DNA of 64,000 bases from the NCBI RefSeq assembly GCF_008035925.1, contig NZ_CP036264.1, positions 5,392,402 through 5,456,401 of the forward strand, given 5' to 3'. The DNA comes from Stieleria maiorica (GTDB lineage Bacteria; Planctomycetota; Planctomycetia; Pirellulales; Pirellulaceae). A model generated the notes under the pieces. The model saw only the letters and a list, made by a program, of their open reading frames with translations, searched no databases and had not been told where the DNA came from. Within the stretch, counting starts at the first letter, position 1; each line of letters begins with the position of its first letter. The position numbers and the translations under genes were made by a program. This document shows, one piece after another, positions 1 to 7,325 of this stretch.

Positions 1-1529
1 GTCCCGGTGTCGTCGCGGCGGCGAGTGAAAAACGGCTCAAACAGATGATCCATCACCTCCTGGTCCATCCCGCAGCCGTCGTCTTGCACTTCGACCACCG
101 CTTCCTTGATCCCGCTGAACGGATCGGTTTCCCAGCGCACATAGACGTCGACTTTTCCATCGGTGTCCACCGACTCCAACGCGTTGGAAACCAGGTTCAA
201 CACGACCTGCTGGATTTCCTGTGAATTGCAGTACGCCGTGACGCCCTCGTCGGCGTGCGTCTGAATCGTCTTGCAGCGGTACTCGCCGACCTTGCCCACC
301 ATCGACACCACGCGTGAGACGAGTTCGCCGAGGTCTTCCTGGTCGCGACTGCGGTCACTCAGCCGGCTGAAATTCAGCAGCCGCTCGGTAATCCCCTTGC
401 AGCGAAACGCCTCCGATTGAATCAAGCCCAGATTGGTCTGCAACTCTTGCAGGAAATCTTGGTCGAAACGTTCCTTTTCCTCTGCCGGCAATTCTTCCAA
501 CGTCTCCTCGAGTGCCTCGGCGCCCCAGGCGATCGCGCCGAGAGGATTGTTGATTTCATGAGCCACACCGGCGGCCAGAAAGCCGACGCTGGCAAGCTGT
601 TCGTTTTGAATCACTTCTCTCGTTCGATCGCGAACCTCTTGCTCGGCTCGCTGCTTCGCCGACATCTCATTGGCGACGGCCCGGTTGAAGCGGTCGGTGA
701 TGTCGTTGACCGTGTCGGCCATCAACCCGATCTCGTCGTTCGTCCCCAACAGGATTTTGTGCTGGTGATGCCCGCTGGCAATCAACTGGGACCCGCGAAA
801 CAGGGTCCGGAACGGCACGACGATCAAGGTCCAAAACTGCCACGCGATAAAGATGATCAGAAATGCCGACAGCGCGGTGTAGACCCGAAATCCGTTGCGA
901 TTGGCCCGCTGCTCGGAGTGGACGCTATCGCGAAATTCTTTCATGTTGGTTTGGATTTCGCCGAAGTAGGAACTGGTCTGGGCGACCAGGCGGTCGATCC
1001 CCTCCCTGATTTCAGCGTGCTGAGATTCGCTCGAGGAAAACGATCCGTTGAGCAATTTTCGCGTGGACCATTTGTCGTTCACCTCGGTGAGTAACGCATC
1101 GATTTTTCGCAGACTGTCCCCCTGCCGGCCTCGATCCAGCAACAACCGCGATTCGGCATGGTCACCACCACGTGCCAAGACCGTCGACATGTAGGGGTCC
1201 AAGTGTCGACGAAAGGCCATCAAACGCGAATGGATGTTGCCTTCTTCCCAGCTGAGCGCCGACTCATCAATCCCCTCGAACCCGATCATCTGGTTAGATG
1301 CGATCCGGTCCTTCAGCTTGTCGAAATTCACATAGGACTGGCTCAACAACACCGCCAACTGATTGAGCTCGTGGGCATGCTCGATTTCATCGGCCAGCTG
1401 ACTGATCTCGGCCGCCAAATAGCGGTCACGCGTCAGTTGCGACCAGCTGTTAAAAACCAGCAGACCGATCACGAATGCCAGCCCCGATAGGCCGGCGACC
1501 ATCTTGGTACGGATTTTCCACTTTCGCAT
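1..1529 (-). CDS. Sensor histidine kinase, C-terminus cut by window edge
   Basis: The reverse strand reads open from ATG at 1529 to the window edge, about 509 residues with no stop. A first membrane segment lies at about residues 10-30 and a second near 210-230, so residues 30-210 form a periplasmic sensor region with no domain I recognise. A HAMP-like linker and coiled coil follow. The H-box reads GVAHEINNPLGAI with the phospho-acceptor His at residue 324. The ATPase part shows an N-box (VVLNLVSNALE, near 446) and a G1 box (DDGCGM, near 481), and the visible end, FEPFFTRRRDDTG, runs into G2. It should autophosphorylate and pass phosphate to a response regulator, which would lie to the left of the window. 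The fold and strand are certain; the signal sensed is unknown. Confidence 0.93.
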   Translation of the reverse strand, partial: MRKWKIRTKMVAGLSGLAFVIGLLVFNSWSQLTRDRYLAAEISQLADEIEHAHELNQLAVLLSQSYVNFDKLKDRIASNQMIGFEGIDESALSWEEGNIHSRLMAFRRHLDPYMSTVLARGGDHAESRLLLDRGRQGDSLRKIDALLTEVNDKWSTRKLLNGSFSSSESQHAEIREGIDRLVAQTSSYFGEIQTNMKEFRDSVHSEQRANRNGFRVYTALSAFLIIFIAWQFWTLIVVPFRTLFRGSQLIASGHHQHKILLGTNDEIGLMADTVNDITDRFNRAVANEMSAKQRAEQEVRDRTREVIQNEQLASVGFLAAGVAHEINNPLGAIAWGAEALEETLEELPAEEKERFDQDFLQELQTNLGLIQSEAFRCKGITERLLNFSRLSDRSRDQEDLGELVSRVVSMVGKVGEYRCKTIQTHADEGVTAYCNSQEIQQVVLNLVSNALESVDTDGKVDVYVRWETDPFSGIKEAVVEVQDDGCGMDQEVMDHLFEPFFTRRRDDTG

Positions 1530-2143
1530 CGCTGCCGGTGCCTTCCCTTGCACGAACCAGAGCCAACTGTCCACCGTGAAACTCGGCTGTCATCGACAAT
1601 ACGGCCGGCACCGCCAAGCGGCAAGACCAACCCAGAGTAATTCACCCCGATGGCAAGAACCGATCCACCGGGAAGGAGTATTCTGAAAGCCACACATGGG
1701 CTCCTCCGCCGGACGCAGTGATTCATTACCGATTCATTACCAGGGCTCCCTTCTCCCCGGCTTTGCGGGGGAGAAGGGCCGGGGATGAGGGGGCCGCAAC
1801 ACGATCGGCCCAAAAGTTGCGCCAAGAATAGCCTGCAAACCGAGGTAGCTTAAACCGACGTGTCCAGCATTCGCCCCAACTCCCGCCAACCATTTGCAAT
1901 CGGATCGGTTCCCGCCGACACTCAATCGAGACGCCTCGCCGTTCGCACGATCTCCGCTCGCCACTGCCCCAGCGAACCTTTTGGACGCTCCACGCGTCCT
2001 CTCCCGCATGAAGATTTACCTTGCTTTTTACTTGACCAGTAAGGATACTTCTCCTGTCGGGTCGCGCTAACGCGGTGCGACGGACTACTTCCGAACGCTT
2101 CCGGCACCACTCTTGTTGGCGCAAGGGTCGGAGGCGTCAAACC
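1530..2143. other. Gene-free stretch upstream of the kinase
   Basis: I see no convincing gene here. The open frames on both strands have irregular composition and overlap one another. The stretch holds a hairpin repeat at 1742-1796 and a small stem at 2062-2082 (GTCGC paired with GCGAC). The kinase promoter should lie just right of 1529. Confidence 0.5.
1742..1796. repeat. Palindromic intergenic hairpin repeat
   Basis: The arms CTTCTCCCC and GGGGAGAAG are perfectly complementary around a short loop, followed by a G-rich tail. This resembles the dispersed 'lots of G and C, ends in GAAGGG' hairpins found between planctomycete genes. Only one clear copy is in this window. It could also end transcription, but no U-tract follows. 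Confidence 0.5.
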
Positions 2144-2166
2144 ATGTTTTTAAAGGAGGTGATCAA

Positions 2167-2208
2167 GTGGATTATTGCTGTACTAGCCAACGGGGAAGCA
2201 ACCCGTAG
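2167..2208 (+). CDS. Possible 13-residue peptide MDYCCTSQRGSNP
   Basis: GTG at 2167 sits 7 bases after AGGAGG of an unusually long Shine-Dalgarno sequence, an ideal spacing. The frame closes at TAG 2206-2208, before the hairpins begin. The peptide has adjacent cysteines and no membrane segment. I do not recognise the family. It could be a leader peptide, a small secreted or modified peptide, or a chance frame. An overlapping 40-residue frame from ATG 2144 (to 2266) competes, but has no SD of its own. Confidence 0.3.
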   Translation: MDYCCTSQRGSNP

Positions 2209-2280
2209 ACCAAGTCGGCGGGCTGACGCATATGGGTCAGCTTCCCCACTCGAGATCATCTTTTGATCGCGAGATACAGA

Positions 2281-2326
2281 CCCGTTCGTCGAGATTTTAC
2301 CTTGGTCTCGGCGATCGGGTTTTTTT
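2281..2326 (+). terminator. Strong intrinsic terminator
   Basis: A 14-pair stem with one mismatch and one G-U pair (CCCGTTCGTCGAGA against TCTCGGCGATCGGG) encloses an 11-base loop and is followed directly by seven T. It ends the small transcript described at 2144-2327. Confidence 0.75.
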
Positions 2327-2410
2327 GTGCGCCTCTGGCGGTTCCGTGCAGGGCGAGAAAGAAAAGCCCCCGCCCGTATGCAGCAGGGTCAAGCGGGTTT
2401 GGGATGAAAC

Positions 2411-2456
2411 TCTCCTGCCAGGGAGGGTCGAGCGTAGCGAGGGGAGGGTTCCGGCG
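2411..2456. repeat. Dispersed repeat (GGGAGGGTCGAGCG type), copy 1
   Basis: The core CAGGGAGGGTCGAGCG, then AGCGAGG..AGGGT, recurs near 35608-35652 with few changes. A related degenerate form lies in reverse orientation near 23200-23240. It is intergenic with no coding potential. The rest of 2328-2837 shows nothing else I can name. Confidence 0.5.
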
Positions 2457-2837
2457 ATCAATGATTCATCATTGCCCGCAACCTCGCTGCCGCCTCGCTT
2501 TAACATCGCGTCGGTAACAATGATCAACCAATCAAAGCAAGCCTTCGGGCACGAGTTAGAGGATCTGATACTTTACTTTGCGGTATCGACCTGATTGTAC
2601 ACGCCCCCCGAAGAGGTCGCCGCCGCTGTCATCGATCACCCGCCGGGAGCCGCGATCGCGATCCCCTCGGTCTCTGGACGTGTCACACGACCGTGACAAC
2701 GCCTGACATTGCCGACAGGGTGCCGGGCCGATACACTGCCGGCTCACCGATTGAGCCGCGATTTCAGTGGATCCGCCGCTCACCGTCCGCACGTCCTGCC
2801 GCGGCACGTCCACTGAACGGCTCAACCAAGCCCCCAA

Positions 2838-2880
2838 ACCCGCGCCCATAGCTCAGCTGGATAGAGCATCGGACTTCTAA
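2838..2880 (+). repeat. Left attachment site (tRNA-Arg 5' half)
   Basis: This 43-bp sequence is identical to 19633-19675. It starts four bases before the tRNA and ends at the last base of the anticodon loop, after which the two sites diverge. It retains the 5' half of the original tRNA gene (2842-2880) with its native upstream sequence, so a truncated tRNA transcript could still be made. The anticodon stem-loop is the likely recombinase core. Confidence 0.9.
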
Positions 2881-3185
2881 GGCTTTCGGGTGAACCGCGA
2901 AAAAATCAGTTTTCACCGTGTTTTACGCGGTAAATCGAGATTCTCTAACCAGCGGCAAGCAGTCAAAAACAGCGGTTTTCAGCCCTTGCGGGTATACCGG
3001 GTATACCGAAAAAAACGGCAGCCAGGATCGCTCCCAACCGTTCACATTGATGGTCTCGGCGTTAGGCACTGGTCTTAAAAATGAGGCAGGTTCGTGGAAA
3101 CACGCTAATCGCTGTGTTGTTTTTAGTAAAAAGTTTGTCTCATTTGGCGGCGAACCCTTCTGCCCCGCAAAATCACTAGTCAGGT
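2881..3185. other. Left arm of the element, non-coding
   Basis: No supported gene lies here. The stretch is relatively AT-rich and holds the paired GGTATACC motifs at 2991-3007. It should contain the promoter for the gene at 3186. The short frames in it are not convincing. Confidence 0.5.
2991..3007. promoter_or_regulatory. Paired GGTATACC motifs, left end
   Basis: GGTATACCGGGTATACC holds two copies of the perfect palindrome GGTATACC spaced 9 bp apart. The same 17-mer occurs at 19448-19464, and two further copies lie at 19599-19619. Their presence only near the two ends suggests arm-type binding sites for the recombinase or its directionality factor. Confidence 0.6.
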
Positions 3186-4106
3186 ATGAACAAAAAACAG
3201 AATTCGCCGGCGACTGTGACAATCCAGGATCTCGAAGATTTCGCAACGTCGTCTTCTGACTTCGCGTTCGAAATGCAGGTCAGGAAGCTAATGCAAGTCA
3301 GACAAAAATTTCCGCGGCATGGAGGAACGTACCGCGACCCCCACACCGACCTTCCACGTCAATTTGACTTACAGTCCGAACATGTCGTGTCCAATGACTT
3401 CCATTGGTCGCGTTTTCTTCATGCCGTCGAATGCAAGAACCTGACTGAATGCGGACCAATTTTGATCTCTCGTTCAAAATGCACGCGGCAAGAGTCTGGG
3501 CATTGGTTTTTGCATACAAAATTTCCCAAATCACCACAATGGACTCGCGGGCCTGAACGTCAATACTGCCTCGCTTCCGATGAGCATCTGTTTACGGCCA
3601 AGTTTGGAGGCTTGTACTCTCGCTACCGCGAGGGGGAGATGGTCGGAAAGTCGATTGACCACATTGTAAATAGTGGCAGCAGGATCAAAGGAGGAGACAA
3701 AGACATTTACAGTAGGTGGTCGCAGGCAGTGGCATCCGCAACATCACTGATTGATGTTGCAAGAGAGGTGTTGCCCCTCAACAAACAGGCGTTCATGCGA
3801 ACTGCGATCGTACCCGTTTTGGTTGTTCCCAACGACCGACTATTCGTGGTTGACTACGACGAAGAAGGCAGAAAAACGGGGCCTGTTCGCGCGGTCAGCT
3901 GGACGCCTTTCTACATTGACTATCACCCGCCAAATCTCCCAAAGAGCATCGAAAACTTCCGTTTCAGTTTCCTTGAAATCATCACAGTAGACGGTCTGGC
4001 GGAAGTGATGCATGCCCTGAATACGGGAGCATTTCCAGGCTTCGACGTTCTTTTAGACAGTGAAGTTTGCGACGACGAAATGAGGCTGCAATGTGAGAAC
4101 TGGTGA
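3186..4106 (+). CDS. PD-(D/E)XK nuclease-like cargo protein
   Basis: A 306-residue protein. The N-terminal 90 residues resemble a restriction-endonuclease-like core: a helix with FEMQV (E29), then D61 in the segment RQFDLQ, then VECKN with E82 and K84, matching D-x20-E-x-K. The rest, with a cysteine- and aromatic-rich middle, is unfamiliar. I see no membrane segment or signal. It is one of only two plus-strand genes in the element, sits at the left end away from the operon, and looks more AT-rich than its neighbours. That is the usual setting of a separately acquired cargo gene, often anti-phage or anti-plasmid defence. The nuclease assignment rests on motif order only. It could instead be an orphan restriction enzyme. 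Confidence 0.65.
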   Translation: MNKKQNSPATVTIQDLEDFATSSSDFAFEMQVRKLMQVRQKFPRHGGTYRDPHTDLPRQFDLQSEHVVSNDFHWSRFLHAVECKNLTECGPILISRSKCTRQESGHWFLHTKFPKSPQWTRGPERQYCLASDEHLFTAKFGGLYSRYREGEMVGKSIDHIVNSGSRIKGGDKDIYSRWSQAVASATSLIDVAREVLPLNKQAFMRTAIVPVLVVPNDRLFVVDYDEEGRKTGPVRAVSWTPFYIDYHPPNLPKSIENFRFSFLEIITVDGLAEVMHALNTGAFPGFDVLLDSEVCDDEMRLQCENW

Positions 4107-4224
4107 CGCCACACGCAGTTCTTTGGACCATCTTGGGTGACACGTCCAGCGTCCCAGCGGCAAAATCATTCGGTCAATTCCAGAACGGACGCCCGGCACT
4201 GCGGGCAATCCTCAAATCATGAGT

Positions 4225-4240
4225 GCCGGCAATTGCCGGC
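4225..4240. terminator. Perfect 16-bp palindrome between convergent genes
   Basis: GCCGGCAATTGCCGGC lies between the convergent genes 3186-4106 and 4253-4474. It could end transcription on both strands, though no T-tract follows. It might instead be a protein-binding site. Confidence 0.4.
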
Positions 4241-4252
4241 GGTCGCGGTCAA

Positions 4253-4474
4253 TTAGCCCGCCATCGCTTCCAATTGCTCCGGCCAGATCCGCTCGGGCAC
4301 GATCGCCCAATTCCGCCACGTCGGGCCGTCTGCAATCTCGCTGTGCCGCTCCCGTTCGTCGGGGCTGATCTCGGGCGACGATTGGAGCAAAGCGACTAGG
4401 ACGCTCACGACGGCGTTCTCCCGCTGGGTGCTCGCCTGGACCCGGTAGCCCGATGATGTCTTGGTGATTTTCAT
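4253..4474 (-). CDS. Small hypothetical protein
   Basis: A 73-residue soluble protein starting MKITKTSSGYRV, with a tryptophan-rich end (PTWRNWAIVPERIWPEQ). I recognise no domain. It is the last gene of the element's minus-strand series before the cargo gene. The start at 4474 is preceded by an AAGGCG segment, a weak ribosome site. It follows the 140-residue gene after 126 bp. Confidence 0.5.
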   Translation of the reverse strand: MKITKTSSGYRVQASTQRENAVVSVLVALLQSSPEISPDERERHSEIADGPTWRNWAIVPERIWPEQLEAMAG

Positions 4475-4600
4475 TGATTCGCCTTTTGATCGATTTTGTA
4501 TTGCATGCGATACATCAGAAAACCGGCAGCCGGCCGCATCGCGGCAACGATGCGACCAGACCGCCAGCGGGTGCCACTGTTCGCAGCAGCGGCGATTTCA

Positions 4601-5023
4601 TCACGCCAGCACGGCGCCACGGTCCATTGCCAACCAGACCATCAGATCCCGGCATCCGGCGATAACGTCGCGCACCGATGCCTCTGGGGCCGTCAGGCTT
4701 CGCAGACGGGTCAGCGTCGGCTTGTCGATCGCTTTCCGGTTGAACAGCTTTAGCGGGATCTCAGCGGCCTCGGGGCAGGTGTGGGGCTTTCCGCTGGTTC
4801 GTGCCCATGACAAGCGGAGTAAACTTGCCAGCAACGCTTGGGCCAGTGGGCGGGCATCGATCGGTTGCAGGCTTTCGAGCACCCCGACAACGGCGTCAAG
4901 GTGCTGCAATCGATCCATCAGCGTCATGGGTGCCAGCGTCGGAGCGGTCGCCGCTTTGGCTTCCTGATAGCGTTGTTGACGTTGCAGTCGCAGGGCGGTC
5001 AGGGAATGAAGTTGGGTAGTCAT
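4601..5023 (-). CDS. Hypothetical helical protein
   Basis: A 140-residue protein, mostly predicted helix and rich in Leu, Ala and Arg (RLQRQQRYQEAK near the N-terminus). There is no signal peptide or membrane segment, and I recognise no family. AAAGG lies shortly before ATG 5023. It sits between the HTH gene at 5078 and the small gene at 4253 on the same strand, so is probably cotranscribed with them. Confidence 0.5.
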   Translation of the reverse strand: MTTQLHSLTALRLQRQQRYQEAKAATAPTLAPMTLMDRLQHLDAVVGVLESLQPIDARPLAQALLASLLRLSWARTSGKPHTCPEAAEIPLKLFNRKAIDKPTLTRLRSLTAPEASVRDVIAGCRDLMVWLAMDRGAVLA

Positions 5024-5077
5024 GTTTCGGCCTTTGAATGTTTTGGATTTGTTTGGGACAAGATGCCGGCGGAGTGC

Positions 5078-5650
5078 TCAGCCGGCGACAGCAAGACGTC
5101 GCCGTTGACGTCGGGCATGACGTACCGCTCGAGTGCGGAAACGCTCTAAGATCCGGTCGGCCGGCTCCATCCCGCCGGTAGCCGCTGTGCCGGCGATGAA
5201 GTAGCCACGCTGGCCACGTTGCTCGATCACTCCCGCGGTCACAAGTTCATCAAGGTGCCGATCAATCGCCGGTTCATGCCAAGACACGTTGGCGAGTAGG
5301 TCTTGCTTCGTCGTTCCCGGTCGCATGGCGATGGTGTCGACAATCCGCCGGCATCGTCGTCGGTCGTCGTCACTCGGGGCGTGACGCTTCGCCAGGATTG
5401 CTTTGCATCGATCGGCAATCTGTTGTGGCGTCGGATCGGTGAACGGGACGCCAATGTTGATCTCGACAGGGGGCAGATACCGAGAGGGGCTTTCGCGGGC
5501 GATGACGGCCACGTCTGATTCACGGATCACGGGATAGCGAAAGCCGGGAACGGTGTGGCGGGTGATGACGCCACGGTCGGCCAACTTGCGGACGTGATCG
5601 GCATGAACGCCAGCACGACGGGCAGCCTCGGACATAGAAACGAAAGTCAT
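5078..5650 (-). CDS. MerR/excisionase-like DNA-binding protein with winged-helix C-terminus
   Basis: The start is placed at ATG 5650, because AAGGAGAG lies 8 bases before it; the longer frame from 5725 would translate a structured RNA region. The 190-residue product begins with a MerR-type helix-turn-helix (MSEAARRAGVHADHVRKLAD, about residues 6-25). It then has a second segment like a winged helix (KQDLLANVSWHEPAIDRHL, about 115-155) and a very basic tail (RHARRQRRR). It is probably a transcriptional regulator or accessory recombination protein of the element. Directly upstream is a large hairpin cluster (5665-5803) that would form its 5' leader. Confidence 0.65.
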   Translation of the reverse strand: MTFVSMSEAARRAGVHADHVRKLADRGVITRHTVPGFRYPVIRESDVAVIARESPSRYLPPVEINIGVPFTDPTPQQIADRCKAILAKRHAPSDDDRRRCRRIVDTIAMRPGTTKQDLLANVSWHEPAIDRHLDELVTAGVIEQRGQRGYFIAGTAATGGMEPADRILERFRTRAVRHARRQRRRLAVAG

Positions 5651-5664
5651 AATTGACTCTCCTT

Positions 5665-5803
5665 GCGGACAAGTGATGTCCGCGCACGACGACGCCTCAG
5701 ATCCTGGTTCAAACCGGGCTATCACCCCCGGTCGGGTCCGTCGCTATCTGGCCTGTGCCAGGTCATAGCTTGGGAGTGCTCCCCCAAAATCTGAGGCGTC
5801 GTC
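5665..5803. other. Multi-branched inverted-repeat structure between divergent genes
   Basis: A perfect 15-bp inverted repeat (GACGACGCCTCAGAT at 5688-5702, its complement at 5789-5803) encloses four smaller hairpins: 5703-5718 (CCTGG/CCGGG), 5724-5737 (ACCC/GGGT, weak), 5743-5769 (GCTAT and CTGGC against GCCAG and ATAGC) and 5770-5787 (TTGGG/CCCAA). A further perfect 6-bp stem (GCGGAC/GTCCGC, 5665-5683) abuts the ribosome site of the 5650 gene. It may be a structured 5' leader of that gene, a replication or transfer origin, or an unrecognised RNA. Confidence 0.55.
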
Positions 5804-5931
5804 ATTTCTCAATTGTTTTCAGAAAGGTGATAGTTTTGCTTCGTCGCCGCTGCCATTCACAAGACAGGGCCAAGTCGAATCGGTTTGAAGTCCGATCCAA
5901 CAGCACCGAAAAGCCTACCCCAACCCCCGCG

Positions 5932-5947
5932 TCAATGTCAACATTGA
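5932..5947. promoter_or_regulatory. Operator-like inverted repeat upstream of the nuclease gene
   Basis: TCAATGT and ACATTGA form perfect 7-bp arms with a 2-bp spacer, 67 bp before the ATG at 6014. The size and position suit a dimeric repressor operator. The binding protein is unknown; the divergent MerR-like regulator is a candidate. The rest of 5804-6013 shows no gene. Confidence 0.45.
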
Positions 5948-6013
5948 ATCGACTTTCCCCGCTCCGGCGGTAGAATCGGTCATCACCATGCCAGCAACAT
6001 CAGGGGCACCGCT

Positions 6014-6652
6014 ATGCGTTCCATCGTCACGTTTTTCGCCATCGCCGTCATCGGGTGCAGCCCGTCAGATCCACCGCCAACGTCCACAGCTACGGCGTCG
6101 GTGTCCGTGGAACAAACGGTCGGGAATGTGGCGGTCCAATCGCAGTCCCGCGGCAGCGTCCAGGTTTCCGCCGGTTCGGCCGATGTGTCGATCGATGTCG
6201 ACGGTGTGACCATCCGCAAGTTCTCCGGCCGCGTCGTCGGCGTGACCGATGGCGATACGCTCGACGTCCTACGCAGCGACAACAGCACGGTCAGGGTGCG
6301 ATTCAACGGCGTCGACGCCCCAGAACGCGGGCAGCCGTTCGGAGACAACGCCAAACGCTATGTGTCGGATACGTTCCACCGCTCGCCAGACGTGACGATC
6401 ATCGACTTGGGCCAGGATCGCTACGGTCGGACGATCGGCGAAGTGATCGCCGGCGGTCGTCGCCTCGGTGTCGATCTTGTCGCCGCGGGGCTTGCTTGGC
6501 ATTACGTCAAGTATTCGCCCGACGATACTGAACTGGCCGACGCGGAACGGACAGCACGGGAAGCGAAACGGGGCTTGTGGTCCGATCCCCGGCACGTCGC
6601 CCCGTGGGAGTGGCGGAAACTGTCCAAGGATGAACGGGATCAGTTGCGTTAA
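6014..6652 (+). CDS. Thermonuclease (staphylococcal nuclease) family lipoprotein
   Basis: A 212-residue protein. A lipoprotein signal ends in IAVIGC (Cys15), so the product should be anchored outside the inner membrane. The catalytic fold spans about residues 70-195. Residues equivalent to staphylococcal nuclease are present: DGDT with D81 and T82, R96 in VRVRFNGVDAPE, D101, E104, and R139 in DRYGRT. It should cleave DNA or RNA with calcium. AGGGG precedes ATG 6014. It is divergent from the operon to its left and its 3' end overlaps the convergent gene at 6649 by four bases. A surface nuclease on a mobile element could destroy incoming DNA, scavenge nucleotides or limit superinfection; which is unknown. 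Confidence 0.88.
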   Translation: MRSIVTFFAIAVIGCSPSDPPPTSTATASVSVEQTVGNVAVQSQSRGSVQVSAGSADVSIDVDGVTIRKFSGRVVGVTDGDTLDVLRSDNSTVRVRFNGVDAPERGQPFGDNAKRYVSDTFHRSPDVTIIDLGQDRYGRTIGEVIAGGRRLGVDLVAAGLAWHYVKYSPDDTELADAERTAREAKRGLWSDPRHVAPWEWRKLSKDERDQLR

Positions 6653-7080
6653 CTGCCCCCGCAATTCAGCCACGCCGGAACATCACACGCATCGTCATCG
6701 ATCCGCCCCGCCAGTTCGAACACCGCGTCAGCTTCCGATTCGTTGCCTGTGGCGGTCACTTTGAGACGTTGCCAACGCACTTGGCTCCGGCGCGTACACA
6801 CTCGCTCGCCGGCTTGCATCCGTCGCGTTATCGCGGCGATCTCTCGCGGTGTCGGCAGAAACTCAATCGCAGCGCTGCACCCATCATAGTAAAGTGCCGG
6901 CGGTAATCCGATGATTGAACACGCCTCGGCAACATCGACGCCACGTGCGACCAGTGCGGCTACTTCGCCTTGCATCTCCGCCATCGTCACCGATGGGATG
7001 CGATGCTTTAGCCGTATGCGTTCCCTCTGTAGCCAGTCCATGTCCCAACTGTACCGCCGACAGGTCGATGCGGGAAGCAT
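6649..7080 (-). CDS. Hypothetical protein, coupled downstream of tail gene
   Basis: ATG at 7080 overlaps the stop of the previous gene as TGATG, favouring this start over longer or shorter options (GTG-type at 7122, ATG at 7041). The 143-residue product is soluble, with a helical segment VTMAEMQGEVAALVARGVDVAEAC and a short Cys-containing tail. I recognise no family. Its place two genes after the tape measure protein suggests a tail-associated or assembly role, by position only. Confidence 0.5.
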   Translation of the reverse strand: MLPASTCRRYSWDMDWLQRERIRLKHRIPSVTMAEMQGEVAALVARGVDVAEACSIIGLPPALYYDGCSAAIEFLPTPREIAAITRRMQAGERVCTRRSQVRWQRLKVTATGNESEADAVFELAGRIDDDACDVPAWLNCGGS

Positions 7081-7325
7081 CAAACGGCAACCGTGTCGTC
7101 CTGGTCCTCGATCGTAGACCACAACGCCGCCAGTGCCCGCATGTCACGCTGTAGAACGCGAAGCGTCTCAATAACCTCGCCGGTCTTGATGATGAATCGC
7201 ACCCGCTCGGGGCTCATCGGGTACTGCATCGCGTCTTTACGTTGCTGGATGTGGCCTTCAATGATCCTGCCGTACAGGTCGGCGTTTTGTTCCAGTAACT
7301 CCGCTCGGGTCTTGTCATCATCCAT
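7080..7325 (-). CDS. Small hypothetical protein, coupled to tape measure gene
   Basis: An 81-residue charged helical protein (MDDDKTRAELLEQNADLYGR..). ATG 7325 overlaps the tape measure stop as TGATG, and its own stop overlaps the next start in the same way, so the three genes are translationally coupled. GTG 7328 is an alternative start. The small acidic helical product could be a tail chaperone or assembly factor, but I see no defining motif. Confidence 0.55.
   Translation of the reverse strand: MDDDKTRAELLEQNADLYGRIIEGHIQQRKDAMQYPMSPERVRFIIKTGEVIETLRVLQRDMRALAALWSTIEDQDDTVAV

Larger units (their letters stand above)
2144..2327 (+). ncRNA. Candidate structured small transcript with extreme SD and terminator
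   Basis: The unit contains AAAGGAGGTGATC (2152-2164), a perfect complement to the usual 3' end of 16S rRNA. Hairpins follow: 2192-2197 with 2242-2247, enclosing GCTGAC/GTCAGC (2222-2227 with 2236-2241), and CTCG-A-GATCA paired with TGATC-G-CGAG (2249-2273). It ends in an intrinsic terminator at 2281-2326. It may be a leader RNA, a small regulatory RNA or a tiny mRNA. One frame from ATG 2144 gives 40 residues; another, from GTG 2167, gives 13. No promoter was identified with confidence. Confidence 0.45.

Noticed and set aside
2152-2164. Possible 16S rRNA 3' end on the minus strand
   Set aside because: Only the anti-SD complement matches; preceding bases do not continue into 16S sequence.
5703-5718. 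tRNA T-arm-like hairpin
   Set aside because: The loop is six bases and there is no acceptor or anticodon arm in register, so it is not a tRNA.
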